A DNA stretch of 64,000 nucleotides from Candidatus Nitrotoga sp. CP45 (GTDB lineage: Bacteria; Pseudomonadota; Gammaproteobacteria; Burkholderiales; Gallionellaceae): NCBI GenBank assembly GCA_945874105.1, contig CAMCFJ010000006.1:43614-107613 (forward strand), in the 5' to 3' direction. The position numbers and the translations under genes are program-made. Position 1 is the first letter of the stretch; the number at the start of each line of letters is the position of its first letter. The notes beneath the pieces were generated by a model. That model saw nothing but the letters and a program-made list of their open reading frames with translations. It did no database searches and had not been told where the DNA came from. Positions 35,159 through 41,992 of this stretch are shown one piece after another.

Positions 35159-35506
35159 TTATTTACAAGGGTAATCCCTGTATTCAATTTTCCCATCCTT
35201 GGTACATTTAACAATTTTTCCCATTGTCACTTCTCCCTGTAATACGGGAGCGGGTTGTGCCTGTGTACTGGTTACTGATGTTAATGTTGAAGCTGGCTGT
35301 TTCTCTTGCTTCACTATCGGGGCTTGCTTAATTGTGAGCGTAAAAGTTTTTTGCTGGCTTTTCATATAGTTGATTGCCATTATTGAACAGGCAAGGATCA
35401 GCAAGCACATAAAAATTACTCCCCAAAGGACGCGCAGCTTATTTTTTCTGACCGCTTTAGCTTTATTTTCGTAGTCTTGCTGAAATTTTGGATATTTAAA
35501 TCCCAT
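35159..35506 (-). CDS. Single-pass membrane protein with C-terminal DUF4124-like segment
   Basis: The 115-residue protein has a basic N-terminus, one membrane helix (about residues 26-48, LWGVIFMCLLILACSIMAIN) and a Thr/Gln/Pro-rich extracytoplasmic linker. A short C-terminal motif (IVKCTKDGKIEYRDYPCK) matches the start of the DUF4124 pattern, in which two Cys residues flank a DGKxxYxDxPC sequence. DUF4124 proteins are secreted or periplasmic proteins of unknown role. Only the first part of that domain is present. It is a single gene on the minus strand, flanked by two related hairpins. I cannot suggest a function. Confidence 0.65.
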   Translation of the reverse strand: MGFKYPKFQQDYENKAKAVRKNKLRVLWGVIFMCLLILACSIMAINYMKSQQKTFTLTIKQAPIVKQEKQPASTLTSVTSTQAQPAPVLQGEVTMGKIVKCTKDGKIEYRDYPCK

Positions 35507-35586
35507 GCTCTTACCCTAAAATTTGTTGCTACACTTTCCAAAAGCACCCTTGAAGTTTGACCACTCATGGCCGATTTTTGCCTGTC

Positions 35587-35612
35587 GCGCCCGAAGAGAT
35601 AAATTCGGGTGC
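35587..35612. repeat. Hairpin repeat, copy B
   Basis: GCGCCCGAA, loop GAGATAAA and TTCGGGTGC form a nine-base-pair stem with one G-U pair. It is similar to copy A at 35036-35057 in stem and loop and in the same orientation. The pair may be a dispersed REP-type sequence. Confidence 0.5.
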
Positions 35613-35627
35613 TGAGAATCTGTAATC

Positions 35628-37236
35628 TTATCCCCTTGAATCATTTTCAAAGATATGGATAATAAAATGCCATGTACCCCACGCTAGACCACCAGCGATA
35701 AATAGGGAGAAATCATACAACATTCCGGTTATATGGGCTGAATACACCCAAATGTGATAGGCAATAAACGCGGCAAATGCCCCCCGTACCGCTGTTAAGT
35801 TTGCCCGTTTTGCGTAGGCAAAATTTCTTGAGCGTACTTGCTGAATTCTTTGGGCAGTTATCGAGTCTCGCGGAATAAGTCCTCTTTGCGAAATTTCATT
35901 AAGATTGTCCAAACCCTTTGAATCCTTGCTATATTTGTAATACTCGTTATCGTATGCCCGTCGGTATAGATCGGCAGACTCAGCAAAGTCACCTCTCTCA
36001 TACAATATAGTGGCAAGCGCATCACAGAATTGACCTAGATTCCATGCATCGAGGCTACCCTCACTTATATACTTTCGGAGCAATGCTTCATTTTTGAGCA
36101 GTGATCTAGAGGCTACCCTACTCCGTGGCATGCTCAGCCCTCCACGTATATTCTGCTCACCGTCTTTTCCCTGAGCTTCCGCTCTTCGATACCACTCAAA
36201 TACCTGAGCAGAATCCTTTGGCACGCCTTTCCCTTCCCTATAACATGAAGCAATGGCTCTTTGCGCGTCGGCATAACCCTGTTCTGCCGCTTTGCGAAAC
36301 CACCATGCTGCCTGCACGTCATCATGAGAAACTCCCAATCCTTTGCTATAAAATACGCCCATGGTAAACCGTGCATGAGCATCTCCTTGATCTGCCGCTT
36401 TGAGATACCATTGTGCTGCTAGCTCATCATTCTTGGGCACTCCCTTTCCACTGCTATAAAGAAAACCCATAGCGCTTTGCGCGTGAGCATCCCCTTGATC
36501 TGCCGCTTTGCGAAACCACTGTGCTGCCAATTCATCATTCTTTGGCATTCCCTTGCCACTGCTATAAAGAAAACCTATAGCGCTTTGCGCGTGAGCATCC
36601 CCTTGATCTGCCGCTTTGCGAAACCATTGCACTGCTAGTTCATCATTCTTTGGCACTCCCACACCACCGAAGTAAAGTGTGCCCATGGGTGCTTTGAGCG
36701 CAAGCGTCACCCTGACCTGCCGATTTACGAAACCACTGTGCTGCCTGCACATCATCCTGTGGCACGCCCATACTACCGAAATAAAGAGAGCCCATGACTC
36801 TTTGAGCACAAGCGTCCCCTTGATCGGCCGCTTTGCGCCACCACTGCGCTGCTTGTACAACATCCTTTGGTACAACCTGCACTTCGCTGCGAGGTTGACT
36901 TCCTTCATCTAATTGTAAAAGCGGGGGATTATTCTGTGCATATTCGTTCACATGCTGGCTTTCTGTTGCTGGCCGAGGTGGAGCCTTAGATGTTGGATGC
37001 ACGATACGTGGCTTAGCTGGCATCATCTCTAGCTTCATATCGTATGTTGCTCTTTTATCTGAGTTGGAAAGTAAGTCGTAAGCCAATTTGATGATAACGA
37101 GCTCGTTTTTTATATCTTGGGCGCCCAGATCATGGCGTTCTTTATGTTTGGTAAGCAGTTCTGTGTATGCGGCATCAAGAACGCTTTGCGATGCATTCTG
37201 CGGTACGTCAAGAATTTGATAGAGATTTTGTTTCAT
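35628..37236 (-). pseudogene. J-domain-like plus Sel1-repeat membrane protein, interrupted by a one-base frameshift
   Basis: Two overlapping minus-strand frames are one gene. From 37236 the first frame encodes a DnaJ-like N-terminus (NLYQILDVPQNASQSVLDAAY, about 1-70). It lacks the HPD triplet (KHKERHD instead), so Hsp70 stimulation is doubtful. A disordered linker and Sel1 repeats follow (AAQWWRKAADQGDACAQRVMG, then the next repeat). Near 36687-36690 one extra base in a GGGT run shifts the frame. The rest of the repeats then continue in the other frame (36690 to 35628): about seven 36-residue Sel1 repeats in total, a spacer, and two C-terminal membrane helices. The restored protein would be about 535 residues. 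Sel1 proteins act as scaffolds. Several repeats are nearly identical at DNA level (108-bp period). The upstream HEPN-like gene overlaps the start by four bases. The frameshift could be real decay or a sequencing error. Confidence 0.75.
36372..36690. repeat. 108-bp tandem repeats within the Sel1 region
   Basis: Successive 108-bp units, best preserved at about 36480-36587 and 36588-36690, share long identical stretches such as GCGTGAGCATCCCCTTGATC and TGCCGCTTTGCGAAACCA. They encode the 36-residue Sel1 repeats. Their close DNA similarity implies recent duplication or gene conversion. Confidence 0.75.
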
Positions 37237-37691
37237 GGCACATTCTGATATTTCTGATTGGCTTGAGTACAGAATTCGTCAAGTCCATATGCAAGCTTTC
37301 GGGCGATTCGCTCAGTGACATCAATTAACGGCAGACGGTATGTGCCGCCAGTAACGCGATACTCAAATCGCTTGTTCAGATAGTCGTAGTTGAGTAATTC
37401 GAGCACTCCTTTCTCTACCTCATCGATTAAAACCTCATTTTCAAGTCCTCGTTTTATTGCCTCATCCAAAAGAGCTTCAAGATCATGTCCAAATTTTTTA
37501 CGCTTTAGTTCACCCTTAGTCATTCCGCACGTTAGAAGGAATGCCTTCAGAGACAATTCTATGGAACGTCCAAAAAGAAAGTATGAAGGGAGCGAAACAT
37601 GCTTGGTTTTATTGAGCACGAGTTCCGCAGCAGCGAGAAATTCTTTCGCATGACAAAGAAAACCGGATGGCGTTTCTTGTGGCTGGCTCAT
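37233..37691 (-). CDS. HEPN-like domain protein
   Basis: The 152-residue protein looks like a HEPN/DUF4145-type helical domain: an N-terminal helix (FLCHAKEFLAAAELVLNK), FLFGRSIELSLKAFLL with an Arg typical of the first motif, and KKFGHDLEALLDEAI, the GHDL motif common in HEPN proteins. HEPN domains are often RNases in toxin-antitoxin and defence systems, but non-catalytic members are also common and the full RxxxxH motif is not evident. I start it at ATG 37691, which has GAGG five bases upstream; a longer start at 37712 is possible. It overlaps the J-domain/Sel1 gene by ATGA, so the two form an operon. No nucleotidyltransferase partner is present. Confidence 0.65.
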   Translation of the reverse strand: MSQPQETPSGFLCHAKEFLAAAELVLNKTKHVSLPSYFLFGRSIELSLKAFLLTCGMTKGELKRKKFGHDLEALLDEAIKRGLENEVLIDEVEKGVLELLNYDYLNKRFEYRVTGGTYRLPLIDVTERIARKLAYGLDEFCTQANQKYQNVP

Positions 37692-38094
37692 GAATACCTC
37701 ACAGTTATTCATTTACGCTGAAGGTTAGTATTGTTGAAACTTGAAAAGTATGCGAGTTGCTTTAACGCGGCTAAACTGTCTGTTGACTGTTCTGTATTAC
37801 ACCCCCGTCCAAGTAACACGGGGGCTATAAATACATTTACCACGCAATCTAGCAGTAAAACACCCTCTCTCCTAGAATAAAAATATCAAGCCCGGTATCT
37901 ATCGAGCTTGGTGGCAAACAAAATATCATTCACTTGCCAAGGTGCTTGCAGGCCACGCGCCCTGCTGAATAAAATAGTAGCGCTCATGATCGCATTGCCC
38001 ACTAAAAATCACATAGAGCCGAAATCGAAATTTTCGCTATACTCGGCAACGGCAGTGTGCGTTGACCGATTGAATAACCATAACGGAGATCAGC
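37692..38094. other. Divergent intergenic region between the HEPN-like gene and sorA
   Basis: No gene is supported in this 403-bp stretch. It should hold the promoters of both divergent units. A perfect seven-base-pair hairpin lies at 37802-37824 (CCCCCGT...ACGGGGG). A GGAG ribosome-binding site precedes the sorA ATG at 38095. I see no other structure. Confidence 0.5.
37802..37824. other. Perfect GC-rich hairpin
   Basis: CCCCCGT, a nine-base loop and ACGGGGG form a perfect stem. There is no T-run on either side, so a terminator is not clear. It lies upstream of both divergent genes and may be an operator or a dispersed repeat. Confidence 0.4.
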
Positions 38095-39357
38095 ATGGTG
38101 AAGCCTACTTTGGTGTTGACAGCGGGTGCGTTACAGCGGCGCGCCTTTCTCAAACTTCTCAGGCAGGCTGGTACCTTGGGCGCTGCAACCGCATTCGGCA
38201 GCACGGCATTGACGGCACTTGCTGGAGAATCCGGTAACGTCACGCTGCCGTTCGAAAATGGTGAGCGTGATCTCGTCGCATTCCCGCAAAAGCGTCCGCT
38301 GATCTTGCTCAATGCCCGTCCGCCACAGCTGGAAACCCCATTCAGCGTATTCAATGAAGGGGCGATCACGCCCAACGACGCGTTCTTCGTACGCTATCAC
38401 TGGAGCGGCATCCCCACCTCGATCGATGCGTTGAGCTATCGCTTGCGCATCGGCGGCAACGTCAACACGCCGCTCAGCTTGTCGCTCGCCGACCTCAAGC
38501 AAATGGCCGATCCGGTCGACTTGGTCGCCGTCGACCAGTGTTCCGGTAACAGCCGGGGCCACTTTACGCCGCGCGTCAACGGTAACCAGCTTTCGAACGG
38601 TGCCATGGGTAACGCACGCTGGACTGGCATCCCGCTGCGCAAGGTGCTGGAAAAATCGGGCATCAAAGCAGGCTCGGTGCAGGTCGCATTCAATGGCCTC
38701 GACACGCCGCCCGTAGGCAATGCGCCCGATTTCATCAAGGCACTTAATATCGATCACGCGCTCGACGGTGAAGTGATGTTGGCGTGGCAAATGAACGGCG
38801 CCGACCTGCCCCTGCTGAACGGCTACCCCGTGCGGCTGGTCGTCCCCGGCTATTACGGCACTTATTGGGTGAAGCACTTGTCCGACATTACGGTAACCGG
38901 CAAGGTGTTCGATGGATTCTGGATGAGCAAGGCCTATCGCATCCCGGACAATCAGTGCGCCTGCATCGAACCGGAAAAAGCGACCGTCAAGACCATACCG
39001 ATCAACCGCATGAATGTACGCTCGTTCATAACCAGCTTGACCAATGGCATGCAGATCAAAAGCGGGCGCCAGACCATCGTGCGCGGGATCGCTTTTGATG
39101 GCGGGTACGGCGTGACCGAGGTTGCGTTTTCGCCCGACGGCGGCCAGAACTGGCAGGCCGCCCAACTGGGCAAGGATCTGGGCAGGTACTCGTTTCGCGA
39201 ATGGAGCGTGGCGTTCACGCCAAAACACAAAGGGAGCCACGAATTGCTGGTGCGGGCGGTCAACCGGATCGGTCAGGGCCAGCCGCTTAGCCCGTTGGTA
39301 AACCCCGGCGGCTATATGCGCAATGTGGTCGAGTCGACCCACGTAGTTGCTGTTTAA
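38095..39357 (+). CDS. sorA: Molybdopterin sulfite dehydrogenase, catalytic subunit (SorA-like)
   Basis: Enzymes of this family oxidise sulfite to sulfate in the periplasm and pass electrons to a c-type cytochrome. The 420-residue protein carries a twin-arginine signal (QRRAFLKLLRQAG, Arg15-Arg16), expected for a folded cofactor-containing export. The Mo-ligating Cys lies in VDQCSGNSRG near residue 150. The Mo-cofactor domain is followed by a dimerisation domain of Ig-like fold (about 300-400, VTEVAFSPDGGQNWQAA). The next gene encodes a cytochrome c, as in sorAB. SoxC is the main alternative but is normally paired with SoxD in a sox cluster, which is not seen here. The sequence looks more G+C-rich than its neighbours, hinting at transfer. 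Confidence 0.85.
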   Translation: MVKPTLVLTAGALQRRAFLKLLRQAGTLGAATAFGSTALTALAGESGNVTLPFENGERDLVAFPQKRPLILLNARPPQLETPFSVFNEGAITPNDAFFVRYHWSGIPTSIDALSYRLRIGGNVNTPLSLSLADLKQMADPVDLVAVDQCSGNSRGHFTPRVNGNQLSNGAMGNARWTGIPLRKVLEKSGIKAGSVQVAFNGLDTPPVGNAPDFIKALNIDHALDGEVMLAWQMNGADLPLLNGYPVRLVVPGYYGTYWVKHLSDITVTGKVFDGFWMSKAYRIPDNQCACIEPEKATVKTIPINRMNVRSFITSLTNGMQIKSGRQTIVRGIAFDGGYGVTEVAFSPDGGQNWQAAQLGKDLGRYSFREWSVAFTPKHKGSHELLVRAVNRIGQGQPLSPLVNPGGYMRNVVESTHVVAV

Positions 39358-39367
39358 GGAGAAACGC

Positions 39368-40003
39368 ATGAGATACGCCCTGATTCGCATCCTGCTGGCG
39401 GCTAGCGCCCTCGCACCCTACTCTGCAACCGCCGTCGATATCCAGCTGCCGCCTGAAACCGCCGTGTTCAAGCCGAGCGAGCTGCCCGGCTACATGCTGG
39501 CCCAACGCAATTGCATGACTTGCCACTCGGTTCATTACATCCAGTCGCAGCCGCCCACTTCGCCACGCAGCTATTGGGAGGCCACCGTCAAGAAAATGAG
39601 GGTGCCGTTTGGCGCAAAGCTTGCAGATGAAGATATTCCTGCAATCGTCGACTATCTGGTCAAAACCTATGGCGCCGAACGCAGCAGCGGGACGATGGCA
39701 CACAACACAGCGGACAAACCGGCGACTGTCGCGCCCACGCCGCCGCCTGGCCCAGCCGACGCAAAAGCTCTGCTCGCTGCCAACAACTGCTTGGGATGCC
39801 ATGCGATCGACAAGAAGATCGTAGGGCCAGCCTTCAGGGACGTGGCGGCGAAATATGCTTCCAAGGCCAACGCAGCTGCGCTGGTAGCGCGCAACATCCG
39901 CGATGGTGGCTCCAACAAATGGGGGCCGATATCAATGCCGGCGTTTGGGCATCTTAGCGAGGCTGAGGCCGGTGCCCTCGCACATTACGTCCTGTCTCAA
40001 TAG
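39368..40003 (+). CDS. sorB: Di-haem cytochrome c, electron-accepting subunit (SorB-like)
   Basis: The 211-residue protein has a Sec signal (MRYALIRILLAASALAPYSATA) and two c-type haem motifs, CMTCH near residue 50 and CLGCH near 141, with a Pro/Ala-rich hinge (about 118-132, PTPPPGPADA) between the two domains. The first domain resembles SorB; the second a class I cytochrome c (KIVGPAFRDVAAKYA, and a distal Met in PISMPAFG). It would take electrons from SorA and pass them to the oxidase. Well-studied SorB has one haem, so this looks like SorB fused to its downstream cytochrome. I chose ATG 39368, with AAGGAG just upstream and overlapping the sorA stop region. It is 10 bp from sorA. Confidence 0.82.
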   Translation: MRYALIRILLAASALAPYSATAVDIQLPPETAVFKPSELPGYMLAQRNCMTCHSVHYIQSQPPTSPRSYWEATVKKMRVPFGAKLADEDIPAIVDYLVKTYGAERSSGTMAHNTADKPATVAPTPPPGPADAKALLAANNCLGCHAIDKKIVGPAFRDVAAKYASKANAAALVARNIRDGGSNKWGPISMPAFGHLSEAEAGALAHYVLSQ

Positions 40004-40048
40004 CTTTTTCCAGCGCGTTGTTCGGGCCAATATCTGTCGGGGCGGGGC

Positions 40049-40075
40049 GGGTAAATTCGGTAAAATGATTTACCC
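40049..40075 (+). terminator. Hairpin after sorAB
   Basis: GGGTAAAT and ATTTACCC form a perfect eight-base-pair stem with an 11-base loop, 45 bp after the cytochrome stop. TGATTTTAG follows, a weak T-rich tail. It is a plausible terminator for the sorAB unit. Confidence 0.5.
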
Positions 40076-40219
40076 TGATTTTAGTACCACCGATATTGCA
40101 CCTGGATCAACACCAAACACCGTCAAGGTGCATGGACAACCCACTTTTTGATGCATACGGACTTGTTCTAAGGGTGCATGAAGGGTACTATCTACCACAT
40201 GAAAACACTAATCTTCCCC

Positions 40220-40690
40220 ATGAAAAACCTAATCATAACTTTGGCATCATTGTTGTTAACTTTGAATGTGGCGACGGCGGATACGCTGAAGAAGGCTGCG
40301 GTGCCAAGCGCCGCGCCGGTAATATTACCTCCTGGTTACAGCGTCCATGGCAAGCTCACTTGGGCACCCATTACATCCGCCGTTGTTACCTTGGCTGAGG
40401 CCAAGAATATCTGCGCATCATCCACGGCACTGGGATACAAATGGCGTCTGCCAACCAAAGACGAGCTGGTCGCACTCACTCGGCAAGATGGAATTATGCC
40501 AGGTGTTCGTCAGGAGAATATTTACCACTCTGATGCTTCAGCACTACGTGCCCAGGGTTGGACGCTGTACGACGTTTGGTCATCCACGCCCGGCACTATG
40601 TTTGGAGTCCAGTTTATCGTTAACCTGGAAGGCGGCATCGTTAACTACGGTGACGAAAACGGTCTCAGCCACGTGTCTTGTGTTAAGTAA
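40220..40690 (+). CDS. Secreted protein with DUF1566-like domain
   Basis: The product of about 156 residues starts with a signal peptide (MKNLIITLASLLLTLNVATADT). I chose ATG 40220 for that reason, though the frame has earlier Met codons at 40178 and 40199. The mature part has features of the DUF1566/Lcl family: a TLAEAKNIC helix, YKWRLPTKDELVAL (the WRLPTxxEL signature), and a C-terminal WSSTPG motif with a final Cys (HVSCVK). Such proteins are extracellular or periplasmic and of unknown role; some carry a C-type-lectin-like fold. The gene stands alone after the sorAB hairpin. Nothing links it functionally to its neighbours. Confidence 0.7.
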   Translation: MKNLIITLASLLLTLNVATADTLKKAAVPSAAPVILPPGYSVHGKLTWAPITSAVVTLAEAKNICASSTALGYKWRLPTKDELVALTRQDGIMPGVRQENIYHSDASALRAQGWTLYDVWSSTPGTMFGVQFIVNLEGGIVNYGDENGLSHVSCVK

Positions 40691-40714
40691 TTGTGTGACC
40701 CAGCAGAACCATTA

Positions 40715-40813
40715 CCGTTCACGGTGAGCTGGTCGAACCGCTAGTCCCGCGCCAATACCCGCCTTTGAGAAGGTCTTCAGTCCTGCAACAAAGTCGAAGG
40801 GTCAGTCCGAACG
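40715..40813. repeat. Diverged second copy of the 7142-7242 inverted-repeat element
   Basis: The left arm (CCGTTCACGGTGAGCTGGTC, 40715-40738) and the right arm (AGTCGAAGGGTCAGTCCGAA, 40790-40813) resemble the arms of the element at 7142-7242 (shared CCGTTC..GAGCT-GTCGAA core). The similarity to the first copy is clearer than the pairing of its own arms. The rest of the interval to 40930 has no gene. Confidence 0.55.
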
Positions 40814-40930
40814 AATTATTGTAATTGTTTTAACGGAACGGTACATTAGCACGCTTGGCTGGAGGAGGCTTATAACGACAGATGAGCCTGCTGCAGGTAA
40901 GCTCACAAAAGCCATCCCTATCATTTTATA

Positions 40931-41920
40931 ATGCCAAGTGAGGTGCTCAAGTTGTATCTACTGAAAAGTCTTTCCCGCTCATCGTTGCTAGCGTTCTGCA
41001 TTATTACTACACCAGCACTAGCTTCCAGTGTCGTTGAGTTCTACAACACCAACCTCGACAACTACTTCATCACCGCCGACACAAGCGAAGCTGCGCAGAT
41101 CGATGGTGGCAGCGCGGGGCCGGGCTGGATACGCACCGGCAATACCTTCGAGTCAGGCGGCAGCACCCCCGTCTGTCGTTTCTACGGCAGCCAGTCGCCT
41201 GGCCCCAATTCACATTTTTATACGGCTGATTCGGCGGAATGCCAAGGGCTGAAAGATCAACAAATCCCTGCGGGGGATCCGCGCAAACTCACCATAAAGA
41301 GCTGGAACTTCGAGAGCTTGGATTTTGTCTCTACCCCGCCGACTAATGGCTCTTGTCCTGGCGGGACTGTGCCAGTTTACCGTGCCTATAACAATGGATT
41401 CTCGCGTGGCGTTGATTCCAACCACCGCATCACCAGCAGCCTTGCCGCCATACAACAGGTAGTGGCTCGTGGTTGGAACAACGAGGGTGTGGTGATGTGC
41501 GCACCCGGTAGTGGAACAGATGATGGTGGTGGAAATAACGCTGATGATGGTGGTGGAAATAACGCTGTCGATCTGTCGTCTCTGCAAGGGTCATACAGTA
41601 TAACCGCAGACAAGTTTGTTACTGGAGACAGCTGCCCAAGCTTAGGCGAGCTTAGCGGAGCCGAGACTTTCCCTGCTACTGTTACGACGAGTGGGAACAC
41701 CGTGACGATTATAATCGACGCTGGCGGCGACTCCTGCACTGCCAATTTAACTTATGTTTCCGGCAACAGTACGTCCGGTTTTAATTTGAACGGTTCCATG
41801 TTGTGTAGTAGTTCAGGATCAGCGAACATGACTGCCACAAACTTAAGAAAAATCAATAATCAACCGCATGGCAGCTTAACCGTATCTGTGCCGGGTTGTG
41901 CATGGACGGATACATTTTAA
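40931..41920 (+). CDS. Secreted protein with DUF5648-type repeats
   Basis: The 329-residue protein has a signal peptide (hydrophobic SSLLAFCIITTPALA). A first region (about 32-195) has the DUF5648 pattern: VEFYNTNLDNYFITAD, GWIRTGNTFES, CRFYG, SHFYTADSAEC, VYRAYN, NHRITSS and GWNNEGVVMCAP. DUF5648 units are found in secreted and surface proteins of unknown role. An Asp/Gly/Asn linker (about 197-212) is made by two perfect 24-bp repeats. The C-terminal part (about 215-329) is a Ser/Thr/Gly-rich beta-type domain that I do not recognise. Even cysteine spacing suggests disulphides. It is the last gene before the terminator at 41948. Confidence 0.75.
   Translation: MPSEVLKLYLLKSLSRSSLLAFCIITTPALASSVVEFYNTNLDNYFITADTSEAAQIDGGSAGPGWIRTGNTFESGGSTPVCRFYGSQSPGPNSHFYTADSAECQGLKDQQIPAGDPRKLTIKSWNFESLDFVSTPPTNGSCPGGTVPVYRAYNNGFSRGVDSNHRITSSLAAIQQVVARGWNNEGVVMCAPGSGTDDGGGNNADDGGGNNAVDLSSLQGSYSITADKFVTGDSCPSLGELSGAETFPATVTTSGNTVTIIIDAGGDSCTANLTYVSGNSTSGFNLNGSMLCSSSGSANMTATNLRKINNQPHGSLTVSVPGCAWTDTF
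41519..41566 (+). repeat. Two perfect 24-bp tandem repeats (linker)
   Basis: The unit starts GATGATGGTGGTGGAAATAA and is repeated without change, encoding two copies of the peptide DDGGGNNA. It forms the flexible linker between the DUF5648 region and the C-terminal domain. The copy number is likely to vary between strains. Confidence 0.9.
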
Positions 41921-41947
41921 CGATTTGCCTGAACATATTTGCATAAT

Positions 41948-41971
41948 AGCCGGGAAACTCCCGGCTTTTTT
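41948..41971 (+). terminator. Rho-independent terminator
   Basis: AGCCGGGA, loop AAC and TCCCGGCT form a perfect eight-base-pair stem followed by TTTTTT. It ends the transcript of the secreted-protein gene and lies between it and the convergent polA. Confidence 0.9.
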
Positions 41972-41992
41972 GCGCCCAGAAATAGCGGCTGT

